64,000 nucleotides of DNA from Bacteroidota bacterium (GCA_018267825.1 JAFDXR010000010.1:124001-188000); one strand, 5' to 3'. Shown: positions 1-9,888, counted from the stretch's first letter. Notes: generated by a model not told the origin, from the letters alone. Program-made: numbers and translations.

Positions 1-521
1 GTAATGAGCACAGTAGTATTATTCTGGCTGGCTACAATCTCGATCGATGAAAATGACTTTGGGCTGGTTACCGGGCTTTGATCCCAGAAACTTTGCATGG
101 GAATATAAAAATTGGTACCGATGCCTTTGGTGCCTTTTAAGGTAAAGTACTCACGATTGGCACCGGCTCTTAAAGCATACATGGCCGAAATGTTAGCGGT
201 CGATGAAATATGGAGTCCGTGCCGCAGTACTTTATTGGAGATGCTATTCTCAATACTATCTATCCAGGGAGTCAGGTTGACTGAATCTATTGCATTGGCA
301 GGAATTACTTTAGTAATAGTAACAAAGCTGGAATTAGCCGGCTGGTTAATGCTTACGGTTGCACCTTGTGAATAGGTATTAAAATAGAGGTAAATAGGAC
401 GATCACCTAATCCCTGTGATATGTTAGGCGCTGAAAACCAAAACGTTGTATCGGTTTGCCCGGTCAGTTGCGAAGCACAGACGTAGCATAGAAACAGATA
501 AAAAAAACGTTTTACAATCAT
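1..521 (-). CDS. Exported surface protein, IgGFc-binding-like N-terminus (partial)
   Basis: The reading frame opens at an ATG at 521 and runs leftwards off the window, so only the first ~173 residues are visible. It starts with a signal peptide (MIVKRFFYLFLCYVCASQ) followed by TFWFSAPN and GDRPIYLYF. This FWF-x-P plus GDRPIYL combination is typical of large Bacteroidota surface proteins with an IgGFc-binding-type N-terminal domain, many of which end in a gliding-motility/T9SS sorting domain; that end lies outside the window. It is divergent from the TetR gene, with a 166-bp AT-rich gap between them. The ligand is unknown; the family assignment rests on motif memory, not on a search. Confidence 0.7.
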   Translation of the reverse strand, partial: MIVKRFFYLFLCYVCASQLTGQTDTTFWFSAPNISQGLGDRPIYLYFNTYSQGATVSINQPANSSFVTITKVIPANAIDSVNLTPWIDSIENSISNKVLRHGLHISSTANISAMYALRAGANREYFTLKGTKGIGTNFYIPMQSFWDQSPVTSPKSFSSIEIVASQNNTTVLI

Positions 522-687
522 ACCGGGAATATGAGCGTTACAGCAAATAGTGTACCTAAAGTGTTAAAAAAAGTAAAATTAAGTAAATTAATACTAATGT
601 GTGCTGCGGAAAACCGTGATTGAAAAAAATATTCAGGAAACTTGCGAGACAAAAAAAGTTTCCATAGTTTTGTGCCCGAATTTCAAC

Positions 688-1302
688 ATGAGTACAGAAG
701 AAAAAATATTAAAGGGGGCAGAGGAACTGTTTTTCAAGTATGGTGTACGCAGTGTGACCATGGATGATATTGCCCGGCACCTGGGCATGTCAAAGAAAAC
801 CATTTATCAGTATTACAAGGAAAAAGACGAGGTGGTTCATAAACTCATGCAGGCCCATATCAGAGAAGATGAACGGATGTGCATCAATGGTTATGAAAGA
901 GCCAATAATGTGGTTGAAGAAGTTTTCAATGTGATGCAAAACATCACGGAAATTTTCAGCAAAGTGAATCCGCTTCTGTTTTACGAATTACAGAAGTACT
1001 ATCCGCAATCCTGGAAACTGATCAAGCATTTCAAAGAAGACTTTATCCTTGGAATGGTTGAGAAATCTATTGAAAAAGGAAAACGCGATGGTTATGTTCG
1101 CCCGGATGTGAATACCCGGATTTTATCGCGACTGCGGATGGAAGAAATTGAACTCACCTTTAATGCAGCCGTGTATCCTGCCGACAAATTCAGTATCGTG
1201 GAAGTTCAGCTAACCCTGGCCGAACACTTTTTATACGGGATCTGTACATTCAAAGGACATAAGCTCATTAATAAATACAAACAAGTCGTAGAAGAAGAAT
1301 AA
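688..1302 (+). CDS. TetR/AcrR-family transcriptional regulator of the RND efflux operon
   Basis: A 204-residue TetR-type repressor. The N-terminal helix-turn-helix is clear: ILKGAEELFFKYGVRSVTMD, then DIARHLGMSKKTIYQYYKEKDE. The C-terminal ~150 residues would be the ligand-binding and dimer domain. The frame stays open upstream to a GTG at 601, but the ATG at 688 places the protein start (MSTEEKIL) at the usual distance from the helix-turn-helix, so I prefer it. The gene lies 27 bp ahead of the TolC-like gene and reads in the same direction, so it probably heads the efflux operon and controls it in response to a small molecule. The ligand cannot be told from sequence. Confidence 0.9.
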   Translation: MSTEEKILKGAEELFFKYGVRSVTMDDIARHLGMSKKTIYQYYKEKDEVVHKLMQAHIREDERMCINGYERANNVVEEVFNVMQNITEIFSKVNPLLFYELQKYYPQSWKLIKHFKEDFILGMVEKSIEKGKRDGYVRPDVNTRILSRLRMEEIELTFNAAVYPADKFSIVEVQLTLAEHFLYGICTFKGHKLINKYKQVVEEE

Positions 1303-1329
1303 CAACATAGCATCATACATATCAATTTT

Positions 1330-2685
1330 ATGAGACCAAAACATATCTTTTCAATCCTGTTTATCAGCGCCTGTATGACGCAGATGAACGCCCAAACATC
1401 AAACGCCCCGGGCAACTCCAGCTTTACGCTGCAGCAGGCGGTTGACTATGCCATGAAAAACAGCCCGAATTACCTGAACGCCGAGCTGGATGTTGAAAAT
1501 GCGACCTACCGTCGTAAAGAACTCCTGGGCGCGGGTCTCCCTCAGTTAAGTGCCAGCTTAGATGTTAAAGATTACATCGAAATTCCTACATCCTTGATCC
1601 CTGCCCAGTTTTTCGGAGGGCCTCCGGGTCAATTTGCTGCTGTAAAATTCGGTACCAAATACAATGCAACAGGTGGTGGAAGTATTTCACAGCTTATTTT
1701 CAGCAGCGACTATATCGTGGGCCTGAAAGCTGCAAAAGAGTTCATCAACCTGTCGCGTATTAGTGTATATCGTGGTAAATCAGAGTTAACAGCCAGTGTA
1801 GCCAAAGCGTATTATAATGTGCTGGTAAACAAGGAACGCATCAAATTACTCGATGCAAATATTGTACGTCTGAAAAAATTACTGGACGACACCCGTGCCT
1901 TCAATGATCAGGGGTTTGTCGAGAAAATTGACGTGGAACGCCTGGAGGTACAATATAATAACCTGCTCACCGAGAAAGAAAAAACAGACCGCCTCATCGG
2001 ACTTTCCGAAACCATGCTGAAGTTTCAGATGGGTTATAAAATGAGTGACGCTATCACACTGAGCGATACACTTGCCATTGATGATAAAGAAATAACCAAT
2101 ATTTCAGGAAGCAAAATCGATGTAACCAAACGCCCGGATTATCAGTTACTGCAAAGCCAGCAGAAGTTATATAAGATCGATATCAAGCGCCAGCGCCTGG
2201 GATACCTCCCAACCATTGCAGCCTATGGTTCATATAACTACAACGCGCAGCGCCAGCAGTTTGATTTCACCGATGGCAGCAAATCATGGTATAAAATTGC
2301 ACTGATCGGTGGAACGATTAACCTCTCATTGTTCGATGGGTTACAGCGTCACAACCGTATTCAGCAAGCCAAGATTGCTGCTCTGAAAGGTGAAAACAAC
2401 ATAAAGAGTGTGCAAATGCTTGCCGATATGGAAGCCAGTGTATCTGAAATATCCTATACCAATGCCTATTCAACCTTGTTGACCCAAAAGAAAAACATGG
2501 AGTTGGCACAACATGTATATGATGTGGCTCAGAAAAAATACACACAAGGCGTTGGTAGCAACATTGAAGTGGTAACAGCTGAAACCTCTCTGAAAGAAGC
2601 ACAAACGAATTATTACAATGCGGTGTATGATATGCTGGTGGCCCGCATCGATTATCAAAAAGCTGCCGGAACCTTAGTTAAATAA
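1330..2685 (+). CDS. TolC-family outer-membrane efflux channel
   Basis: A 451-residue outer-membrane factor of a tripartite efflux pump. After a signal peptide (MRPKHIFSILFISACMTQMNAQ) comes LQQAVDYAMKNSPNYLNAELD, the usual start of the first TolC hairpin. Two internal repeats follow, ending in the second-repeat pattern VYDVAQKKYTQGVGSNIEVV and ETSLKEAQTNYYNAVYD, the classic end of outer-membrane efflux proteins. Length fits the family. It sits between the TetR gene and the HlyD-like adaptor, 29 bp from the latter, so channel, adaptor and pump are one transcription unit. It should form the trimeric duct across the outer membrane. Confidence 0.93.
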   Translation: MRPKHIFSILFISACMTQMNAQTSNAPGNSSFTLQQAVDYAMKNSPNYLNAELDVENATYRRKELLGAGLPQLSASLDVKDYIEIPTSLIPAQFFGGPPGQFAAVKFGTKYNATGGGSISQLIFSSDYIVGLKAAKEFINLSRISVYRGKSELTASVAKAYYNVLVNKERIKLLDANIVRLKKLLDDTRAFNDQGFVEKIDVERLEVQYNNLLTEKEKTDRLIGLSETMLKFQMGYKMSDAITLSDTLAIDDKEITNISGSKIDVTKRPDYQLLQSQQKLYKIDIKRQRLGYLPTIAAYGSYNYNAQRQQFDFTDGSKSWYKIALIGGTINLSLFDGLQRHNRIQQAKIAALKGENNIKSVQMLADMEASVSEISYTNAYSTLLTQKKNMELAQHVYDVAQKKYTQGVGSNIEVVTAETSLKEAQTNYYNAVYDMLVARIDYQKAAGTLVK

Positions 2686-2714
2686 AAAATACCGATCACC
2701 ATTATTATAAAACT

Positions 2715-3821
2715 ATGCATATGAAAAATAAAATTGTATTCATCACCATCGCAACGCTCCTCGTAGCTTGCGGAGCCCCTGATAAAAAAGCTGAGCTGGA
2801 GAAGCTTAAAAAGAAAAAATCGGAACTTGAAACACAGATCGATTCCCTGCAGGCAGAACTCGACCGCCAGGATACCACTAAGAAAAAACTGATGGAGGTT
2901 ACAACCCTTGCACTGACTCCACAGATTTTTAAAACCTATATCGAAGTACAGGGCCGTATTGATGCCGACGAAAACGTGGCCTTATCAAGCGAAATGCCCG
3001 GCACAATTACCAAAATAAATGTAAAAGTAGGTGATGAGGTAAGCAAAGGTCAGGTACTGGCTGAAACCGATGCCCGTGCTACACAACAGCAACTGGCTGA
3101 TCTGCAGACCAACCTCGACCTGGCCACCCAGGTGTATCAGAAGCAGAAAAATCTCTGGGATCAGAAAATCGGCACAGAGCTTCAGTACCTGCAGGCAAAA
3201 ACCAACAAGGAAAGCCTTGAAAATAAAATGGCTACCATGCAGGAACAGGTACGCATGAGCAAAATTATTTCTCCGATCAATGGAACTGTGGATGCTGTGA
3301 ATATTAAAATCGGTCAGGTCGTAGCACCGGGACTGAATGCCATCAGCGTGATCAATTTCTCGAACATGAAAGTGAAAGCCGATGTGGCAGAAAGCTATAC
3401 AGCACGTGTTAAAAACGGAAATGAAGTGCTGATCCTTTTTCCTGACATGCATGATTCACTGGTGGCCAAAGTGCACTATGCTTCCCGCGCTATCAGCCCG
3501 ATGACCCGTACGTTTGGTGTAGAAGTATTACTCGACAACAAAAAAGAATACCATCCGAATATGGTTGCCAAATTGCGTATCAACGATTTTCAATCGGCAG
3601 CGCCTGAGATTGTTGTGCCTGTGAAATATATTCAGCGCGGTACCAAAGAAAGTTATGTTTACGTGGTTGAAAATGGCAAAGTGGTAAAAAGATCTATCAA
3701 AACAAACCGCGAATACAACGGTATGGTTGAGGTTGAAAGCGGTCTCAAAGAAGGCGAGCAGCTGATCGTTCAGGGTTATGACCTTGTAAACGAAGGCGAC
3801 GCGGTTGAAGTGAAAAAATAA
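2715..3821 (+). CDS. RND efflux periplasmic adaptor (HlyD/AcrA family), lipoprotein
   Basis: A 368-residue membrane-fusion protein. The N-terminus has a lipoprotein signal (IATLLVAC, Cys as the first mature residue), so it should be anchored by lipid. A short coiled coil (KAELEKLKKKKSELETQIDS) comes first. The biotinyl/lipoyl-like half (MPGTITKINVKVGDEVSKGQ), the alpha-hairpin and the second half (SPINGTVDAVNIKIGQVVAPG) follow, then the beta-barrel and membrane-proximal parts. A second ATG six bases downstream (2721) is an equally good start. It joins the TolC-like channel to the RND pump encoded 18 bp downstream. Confidence 0.93.
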   Translation: MHMKNKIVFITIATLLVACGAPDKKAELEKLKKKKSELETQIDSLQAELDRQDTTKKKLMEVTTLALTPQIFKTYIEVQGRIDADENVALSSEMPGTITKINVKVGDEVSKGQVLAETDARATQQQLADLQTNLDLATQVYQKQKNLWDQKIGTELQYLQAKTNKESLENKMATMQEQVRMSKIISPINGTVDAVNIKIGQVVAPGLNAISVINFSNMKVKADVAESYTARVKNGNEVLILFPDMHDSLVAKVHYASRAISPMTRTFGVEVLLDNKKEYHPNMVAKLRINDFQSAAPEIVVPVKYIQRGTKESYVYVVENGKVVKRSIKTNREYNGMVEVESGLKEGEQLIVQGYDLVNEGDAVEVKK

Positions 3822-3839
3822 TTTGAAAAATACTGTGTT

Positions 3840-6800
3840 ATGATAGACAAAATCAAAGAGTTTAAACTTTCCAGCTGGGCCATAGATAACAAGATTACTA
3901 TTTATATAGTAACACTGTTTATCTGTCTGTTTGGGATTCAGGCATATAACTCATTGCCAAAAGAGAATTTCCCGGATATTACTGTACCGACCATTTATAT
4001 CAATACCATTAATGGTGGTAACTCTCCTACCAATATTGAAAACACCATCACCAAGCCCATCGAGAAACGACTCAAGGCTTTATCGGGTGTGAAAAAATTC
4101 ACGAGTACTTCTTTACAGGATGTATCCGTTATTGTGGTGGAGTTTCATACCAATGTGAAAGTAGATGTGGCCAAACAAAAGGTGAAGGATGCCGTAGATG
4201 AGGCCCGCGCCGATATGCCGCAGACACTGACCCGTGAGCCGATGATCAAGGAAATTGCTTTTTCCGAGATTCCGATCATGTATATCAACGTGGCAGGTAA
4301 TTACGATCTGAAAGAACTAAAAAAACATGCCGAGGATCTGCAGGACCGTATCGAAGGTCTGAAAGAGATCAATGAGGTAAAACTCGTAGGGGCACTGGAT
4401 CGTGAAATACAGGTAAATATCGATATGTACAAATTGCAGGCCGCACAGCTTACACTAACAGATGTGCAGCGTGCGATTGCTTCCGAAAACCTTTCGCTTA
4501 CCGGCGGTACTGTGCCACTCGATGGCATGAAGCCAACCCTGAGTGTGAAGAGCGAATTTAAAGACCCGAAAGAAATCGAGAACATTGTGGTGACATCAGC
4601 ATCCGGTGCGAAATTATTCATCAAGGATTTTGCAGAGGTGGTTGACTCCTTTAAAGACCAGGAAAGTTATTCGAGTTCAAAAGGTAAAAATGTAATTACC
4701 CTCAACGTCATTAAACGTTCGGGTGAAAACCTGATCGATGCTTCCGATAAAATTTACAAGGTTATCGAAGACATGAAGGCTCACCAGTTCCCGAAAGGGC
4801 TGGAAGTAACCGTGAGCGGCGACCAGAGTCAGAAAACAAAGGTAACACTGCACGACCTGATCAACACGATCATCATCGGGTTTATTCTCGTAACGATCGT
4901 ACTCATGTTCTTCATGGGTGTAACCAATGCGTTATTCGTGGCCTTATCGGTTCCTCTCTCTATGTTCATTGCGTTCCTGCTCATGCCAAGCATCGGGTTT
5001 ACGTTCAACATGATCGTACTCTTCGCATTCCTGCTTGCCCTGGGTATAGTGGTGGATGATGCCATCGTGGTGATTGAAAACACGCACCGCCTCTTCGATA
5101 ACGGCAAGCGCGACATTAAGACCGCTGCTAAAATGGCGGCCGGTGAAGTGTTCCTGCCTGTGTTAACAGGTACCATTACAACCCTGGCGCCATTTATTCC
5201 ATTGGCATTCTGGCCGGGCATTATCGGTAAGTTTATGTACTTCCTCCCGGTTACACTCATTATATCTTTACTGGCATCGCTCTTTGTGGCTTATGTTATT
5301 AACCCGGTATTTGCGGTTGACTTCATGAAGTCGCACGAAGAAGAAGCAAAAGAACACGGTAAACTGAATAAGAAAGCAAAAATGCAATTGGTATTGTATG
5401 CAGTTGTAGCGCTTTTCTCTTACCTCAGTGGGCATATCGGTATTGGAAACTTCGTTGTGTTCCTGGCGTTCTTCCTGGTATTGCACCGCATGTGGCTTTA
5501 TAAGGTTATTGAAACCTGGCAGTTTAAAGTATGGCCTGCTTTCCAGAGACAGTATACACGCTTGCTCGAATGGTTTCTCAAAAAACCATGGAGACCCCTG
5601 GTATATGTATTGATCCTGTTTGTAGGCTCTATCATGTTCTTTGTGGCCCGCGGCCCGAAAGTGATCTTCTTCCCGCAGGGTGATCCGAACAACATTTATG
5701 TATACGTGAAATTACCTGAAGGCACTGATCCGGCTATTACCAATAGCCTGATGCGTAAAGTGGAGAAGAAAATGTATACCGTGGTAGGTGAGAATAACGA
5801 CATCGTAGAGTCGATCATTACCAACGTAACCATAGGTACAACCGACCCGCGTGATGCCGACCAGAACTCATACCCGAACCGTGGTAAGATTGCGATTAAC
5901 TTCGTGGAGTTTGAAAAACGCCATGGCGAATCTACCGGTAAATTCCTGGAACAATTGCAGGCAATGGATTGGGGTATTCCGGGTGCTGAGATCACAGTAA
6001 ACAAAGAACAGAATGGTCCGCCAACCGCGAAACCGATCAGTATCGAAGTTTCCGGTGATGATTTTAATGACCTCGTGGATAATGCATCTGCACTCGAAAA
6101 ATATATCGAAGCAGCGAAAGTAGAAGGTGTTGCCGATTTGAAATCGGATTTCGAAAGCAACAAACCTGAAGTGGTATTCGATATTGACCGTGAACGTGCC
6201 AACCGCGAAGGTATTTCTACTTATCAATTGGCCATGGAGATCCGCGGTGCGGTATATGGTATCGAAGCATCCAAATTCAGAGATGTTGACGATGAGTATC
6301 CGATCCAGTTACGTTACAAATCCGATCAGCGTATCGATATTGAGGCTTTACGGAATTTGAAAATCACTTACCGCGACATGAACATGGGCGGACAGGTGAG
6401 AAGCGTTCCTCTGTCGGCCGTATGTGATATTCACTACGACAACACCTTTGCGGGTATTAAGCGTAAAAACAACAAACGTGTTATTACCTTATCGTCGGAT
6501 GTGAAAGAAGGATATAATCCGAACGAGATCACAGCCAAAGTGCAGAAAGTAGCTTCGGGTTACAAACCGCATGGTGATGTAACGGTGAAATTTGCCGGTC
6601 AGCAGGAAGAACAGCAGGAAACCGCATCGTTCCTCGGTACAGCCATGGGTATTGCCATCGGACTGATGCTCCTCGTACTCGTGGGCTTATTCAATTCACT
6701 GGGTAAACCACTCATTATCCTGTCGGAGATCGTCTTCAGTGTGATCGGGGTATTGCTCGGCACGGCCATTTTCAAAATGGATATGAGTATCGTTATGACC

Positions 6801-7304
6801 GGTGTGGGTATTATCGCACTCGGTGGTATCGTCGTGCGGAATGGTATTCTTCTGGTTGAGTTTGCCGAGTTTGCGAGAGCCGGTGGCATGAGCCTTTACC
6901 AGGCCACTGTAGAAGCCGGTCGCACCCGTATGACACCGGTATTACTTACCGCCATTGCAGCTATTCTCGGATTGATTCCGCTGGCAGTAGGATTGAATAT
7001 TGATTTCGAGACGCTCTTTAGCGAACTCAACCCGCACATTTTCTTTGGCGGCGACAGTGTAGTATTCTGGGGTCCGTTATCCTGGACGATGATTTTTGGT
7101 TTATTGTTTGCAACTGTACTGACACTCTTACTGGTTCCGGCCATGTATCTCATTACAGAGCGTTTGAAACGTAAATCGATCATTATCCTCAATCATTTCG
7201 ATTTACCAAAAGCAGCTATGTACGTTCCTTTCCTTATCCTCGTGCTGCGTGCGATCCTGGCCCTTCAGCGTAAAAAACTGGACTACGGCGACCTGGACGC
7301 ATAA
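3840..7304 (+). CDS. RND-family efflux permease (AcrB/AcrD/AcrF type)
   Basis: An 1154-residue inner-membrane pump driven by the proton gradient. TM1 lies at about residues 18-37. It is followed by the porter-domain start LPKENFPDITVPTIYI and a pair of large periplasmic loops. The conserved TM4 motif GIVVDDAIVVIENTHR has its two Asp at residues 406 and 407, the expected proton-relay position. The second half repeats the fold and ends in the TM10-12 pattern GGIVVRNGILLVEF and LLTAIAAILGLIPLAVG. An extra hydrophobic stretch between the halves (~residues 510-560) is longer than in AcrB. As last gene of the operon it is followed by a strong terminator. The substrate is not predictable. Confidence 0.95.
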   Translation: MIDKIKEFKLSSWAIDNKITIYIVTLFICLFGIQAYNSLPKENFPDITVPTIYINTINGGNSPTNIENTITKPIEKRLKALSGVKKFTSTSLQDVSVIVVEFHTNVKVDVAKQKVKDAVDEARADMPQTLTREPMIKEIAFSEIPIMYINVAGNYDLKELKKHAEDLQDRIEGLKEINEVKLVGALDREIQVNIDMYKLQAAQLTLTDVQRAIASENLSLTGGTVPLDGMKPTLSVKSEFKDPKEIENIVVTSASGAKLFIKDFAEVVDSFKDQESYSSSKGKNVITLNVIKRSGENLIDASDKIYKVIEDMKAHQFPKGLEVTVSGDQSQKTKVTLHDLINTIIIGFILVTIVLMFFMGVTNALFVALSVPLSMFIAFLLMPSIGFTFNMIVLFAFLLALGIVVDDAIVVIENTHRLFDNGKRDIKTAAKMAAGEVFLPVLTGTITTLAPFIPLAFWPGIIGKFMYFLPVTLIISLLASLFVAYVINPVFAVDFMKSHEEEAKEHGKLNKKAKMQLVLYAVVALFSYLSGHIGIGNFVVFLAFFLVLHRMWLYKVIETWQFKVWPAFQRQYTRLLEWFLKKPWRPLVYVLILFVGSIMFFVARGPKVIFFPQGDPNNIYVYVKLPEGTDPAITNSLMRKVEKKMYTVVGENNDIVESIITNVTIGTTDPRDADQNSYPNRGKIAINFVEFEKRHGESTGKFLEQLQAMDWGIPGAEITVNKEQNGPPTAKPISIEVSGDDFNDLVDNASALEKYIEAAKVEGVADLKSDFESNKPEVVFDIDRERANREGISTYQLAMEIRGAVYGIEASKFRDVDDEYPIQLRYKSDQRIDIEALRNLKITYRDMNMGGQVRSVPLSAVCDIHYDNTFAGIKRKNNKRVITLSSDVKEGYNPNEITAKVQKVASGYKPHGDVTVKFAGQQEEQQETASFLGTAMGIAIGLMLLVLVGLFNSLGKPLIILSEIVFSVIGVLLGTAIFKMDMSIVMTGVGIIALGGIVVRNGILLVEFAEFARAGGMSLYQATVEAGRTRMTPVLLTAIAAILGLIPLAVGLNIDFETLFSELNPHIFFGGDSVVFWGPLSWTMIFGLLFATVLTLLLVPAMYLITERLKRKSIIILNHFDLPKAAMYVPFLILVLRAILALQRKKLDYGDLDA

Positions 7305-7322
7305 TTATAAACAACAACAACG

Positions 7323-7356
7323 AAAAAGGGATCCTGCAAGGGATCCCTTTTTTTAT
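7323..7356 (+). terminator. Rho-independent terminator of the RND efflux operon
   Basis: A perfect GC-containing stem (AAAGGGATCC paired with GGATCCCTTT, short TGCAA-type loop) is followed by a run of T, 19 bp after the permease stop codon. Confidence 0.9.
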
Positions 7357-7414
7357 GGCAACGGTACTTAGGATTTATTGGCACTCTTTGGTACATGGCT
7401 CTGCTATTAAACAG

Positions 7415-7422
7415 TACATTTG
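7415..7422 (+). promoter_or_regulatory. Bacteroidota-type -7 box (TACATTTG)
   Basis: Exact match to the TAnnTTTG -7 consensus of the Bacteroidota primary sigma factor, 40 bp before the ATG at 7462. A TTTG lies 24 bp upstream, slightly farther than the usual -33 spacing, so the match is only moderate. Confidence 0.4.
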
Positions 7423-7461
7423 TGATGTTGTATAGTATATCACCAGCCTTTTATTGTACGC

Positions 7462-8361
7462 ATGAACATCGTTCGTTTATCCATCCTTTCTTGTATCTTT
7501 TGTCTGAATTTCTTTCATGCAGGGGCACAGCGTCGTATGGGCTCAGCTGGCAGCACGGATGTTTCAAAGAAAAAAGGATGGTACCTGATTCTGTACGTGA
7601 GTGCGGGGCAGACTCAGACAAATAATCCCGGCAGCATTTCAGCAATGTTTAATTACCGGGTTCATGATCTGAATACCGGCCAGACAAATGACTATGTGTT
7701 TCAGTCTGCACCGTCTTCGCATTATAGTCAAAAACCGCTTTACCTCATGGGTAACTTTGAAGTGGATTATAAGTCGCATTGTTTTATGGTCAACCTCGGC
7801 GGGCCGCTCAATTATACCCATTCTTCTTACGGCTCTTTCGGTTATGGCTATGCATTCGATCTGCGCATGGGGGCGAGGTTTTCGCTCACCCTGAAACCTT
7901 CGCTGAGCCTTGTCGGAACGGAGTTAACCACCAGGATCGGACAGATCAATAATGAACACTGTGATATTACGGCACTGGACAATGCATTTGATGCATCCTT
8001 TACCGTGACACATCACGGAAAATACCATTCGTACACCAATACGTATGATGCCCGTACATTAAATGTGTATAGCCATCTTGATAATTGGCTGCTCAATCCT
8101 ATGTTGACCATCTGCAATGACCGGAAGCAGCGTATATACTGGGGACTCAATATCGGCTGGCAGATTCCGGTTTATCAGAAAGCAAGTGGAATCACCCTGG
8201 AACAGACCTCGGGTTCAGCCACGTCCGTTTCTCACCAGATATACAGTGCAACGGACCCTGATCTCGCGATCTATAAGGATAATGCAAAAACAACCAGATT
8301 TCCATTCTCAGCAGGTGGACCGTTTCTCGGCCTGTCTTTGGGAGTATACCTCAATAAATAG
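7462..8361 (+). CDS. Exported protein of unknown function (possible outer-membrane barrel)
   Basis: A 299-residue protein with a signal peptide (MNIVRLSILSCIFCLNFFHAGAQ). I do not recognise the family. The rest alternates aromatic and glycine-rich stretches (SYGSFGYGYAFDLRMGARFS, YWGLNIGWQIPVY) and ends with AGGPFLGLSLGVYLNK. Such amphipathic strands are usual in small outer-membrane beta-barrels of this phylum, so a barrel is a reasonable inference. It stands alone between the efflux-operon terminator and a 230-bp gap, with its own candidate promoter. Confidence 0.65.
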   Translation: MNIVRLSILSCIFCLNFFHAGAQRRMGSAGSTDVSKKKGWYLILYVSAGQTQTNNPGSISAMFNYRVHDLNTGQTNDYVFQSAPSSHYSQKPLYLMGNFEVDYKSHCFMVNLGGPLNYTHSSYGSFGYGYAFDLRMGARFSLTLKPSLSLVGTELTTRIGQINNEHCDITALDNAFDASFTVTHHGKYHSYTNTYDARTLNVYSHLDNWLLNPMLTICNDRKQRIYWGLNIGWQIPVYQKASGITLEQTSGSATSVSHQIYSATDPDLAIYKDNAKTTRFPFSAGGPFLGLSLGVYLNK

Positions 8362-8495
8362 ACTATCTGTAGGTTTTGGATCATGTATCATCAATCATTT
8401 TTTGAAAACAGCAGTATTAAAGAGGCCTATTTAGGACATTTAAGTTCCGGGCGTTAAAATGAAAAATTCAATGGGTACCTGCCGTGTTCTTTCAT

Positions 8496-8503
8496 TAGCT
8501 TTG
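8496..8503 (+). promoter_or_regulatory. Candidate -7 box (TAGCTTTG) for the OmpA-like gene
   Basis: Exact TAnnTTTG match in the 232-bp gap between 8361 and 8594, about 90 bp before the start codon. No convincing TTG -33 element is visible. The rest of the gap holds no gene I can support. Confidence 0.35.
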
Positions 8504-8593
8504 CATAGAATAATGATCGCGGCATTGCAGATGCAGTGACGAGGAGATGTGTGGTGGTGTCTTCATAATAAAGCCGGAAAATAATAAAACACG

Positions 8594-9736
8594 ATGAGAT
8601 TATATTTAAGATTATTGATATATTTTGGAGCCTTTAATTACTGCATGTTGAGCTCTCAAAATCTTATTTTGAATGAGGGTTTTGAAGAACATAGAAGATG
8701 TCCAGGTGAAAAAGGGACCAGTATATATTCTAACATAAGTGATTGCAGAAATTGGTTTAATCCTACTCATGCATCTCCGGATTATTTTAATAGATGCGCA
8801 ATCGATGGATTATATAAAATCCCATCAAATTACTGTGGAAATCAGGAGCCATTATCGGGGGATGCTTATGTCGGCCTTGGCTTATTCCCTTCGGAGGGTT
8901 ATTCAGAATATGTCTCTACGAAATTAAAAGAAAAGATACTTCCCGAAAAAAAGTATTGTTTCTTGCTTCATGCATGTCTGCCAAATAAGGCATACCTCGC
9001 CACTAATGAAATTGATTTTGCCCTAACAAAAGAGAAGATCAAAAGTAGCTCTAAATCATTATTTGCAAACATCCGACATGTTGCTTTAACGTCTGAGAAT
9101 ATGTTAAATCAGAAAGGAAAATGGATTACGCTGAATGGAATAATAGATGGTAGTAAATATGAAGGGTGCACATATTTGACCATTGGGTGGTTTAATTTAG
9201 AAAACAGAATGTTTAATCTGAAAAAAGCCATTAAACATAACCTTTATGAAATATATTACTATATAGATGATGTGAGTTTGTTTGAAATAAAAGATAGTGC
9301 AAAATGCTCCTGTGATGAATCTAAAACAGAAGCGGCAAAAGATAGTGTTAAGATCGAATTTGTGAAAAGTTATTATGATAGCACAAGTGTCAATGCTCTT
9401 GAACTAAGAAATATTACTTTTGAGAACGGAAAAAGTACGCTATTGTCTGACTCGTTTTATGAATTGGATAAATTGGTTTCTTATATGAAAACACATTTTA
9501 ATGCGGCTCTTGAATTATATGGATATACAGATAATTCAGGAAGAGAAAAAGATAATGAGAGTTTAAGTGAATCAAGAGTGAAGACGGTTGCCAATTATTT
9601 AATACAGCATGGAGTTGAACCTAATAGGATTACATATCGAGGGCTTGGTAGCAAAAACCCTTTGGTGCCAAATGACACAGAAGTCAACAGAGCGAAAAAT
9701 AGACGGGTGGAATTTAGAATAGTTCTGCTGAGATAG
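8594..9736 (+). CDS. OmpA-family outer-membrane/peptidoglycan-binding protein
   Basis: A 380-residue protein with a signal peptide (start MRLYLRLLIYFGAFNYCMLS). Residues ~25-235 form a Cys-containing domain with the pattern NEGFEEHRRCPG...CRNWFNPT...SPDYFNRC...GDAYVGLGLF, which is common as the N-terminal half of Bacteroidota OmpA-like proteins and resembles a carbohydrate-binding-like fold. The last ~110 residues are an OmpA C-terminal domain: LELYGYTDNSGREKDNESLS, ESRVKTVANYL, VEPNRITYRGLGS and NRAKNRRVEFRI, which bind peptidoglycan. The gene is AT-rich and copy A of the ~115-bp repeat begins 35 bp after its stop, so it may belong to the accessory patchwork rather than to the core genome. 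Confidence 0.88.
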   Translation: MRLYLRLLIYFGAFNYCMLSSQNLILNEGFEEHRRCPGEKGTSIYSNISDCRNWFNPTHASPDYFNRCAIDGLYKIPSNYCGNQEPLSGDAYVGLGLFPSEGYSEYVSTKLKEKILPEKKYCFLLHACLPNKAYLATNEIDFALTKEKIKSSSKSLFANIRHVALTSENMLNQKGKWITLNGIIDGSKYEGCTYLTIGWFNLENRMFNLKKAIKHNLYEIYYYIDDVSLFEIKDSAKCSCDESKTEAAKDSVKIEFVKSYYDSTSVNALELRNITFENGKSTLLSDSFYELDKLVSYMKTHFNAALELYGYTDNSGREKDNESLSESRVKTVANYLIQHGVEPNRITYRGLGSKNPLVPNDTEVNRAKNRRVEFRIVLLR

Positions 9737-9770
9737 GCTAATGAGCGTAATGTTCCACATTGTAACTTGA

Positions 9771-9888
9771 GGGTAGTGTATCACTAAACCCACCAGCAAC
9801 CGGAGCCTGCCTTTTATCTTATTGAAGCACAGGATCGTTTTAGTTATAGCTTTAGGCAAAATATGTGTGTGTCATAGAATCATTTTTA
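9771..9888 (+). repeat. ~115-bp RHS-locus repeat, copy A
   Basis: Begins GGGTAGTGTATCACTAAA, has the core CCACCAGCAACCGGAG and TGCCTTTTATCTTA, and ends CATAGAATCA. The same unit recurs at 10951, 13241, 38116, 42041 and 42838, always on the plus strand. Copy A is the most divergent: cggagCCtgcc where the others have cggagTTtgcc. It follows the OmpA-like gene. Function unknown. Confidence 0.9.

Noticed and set aside
601-687. GTG start at 601 for the TetR gene
   Set aside because: It adds 29 residues with no counterpart in the family; the ATG at 688 fits.
4301-6889. Several minus-strand open frames across the RND permease
   Set aside because: They are shadows of a strongly coding plus-strand gene, with low-complexity Ser/Thr/Ile-rich translations.
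9599-9859. Minus-strand frame over repeat copy A as a protein gene
   Set aside because: It continues into the antisense of the OmpA gene, differs in its second half from the frames of the other copies, and is broken in copy E. Treated as part of the repeat.
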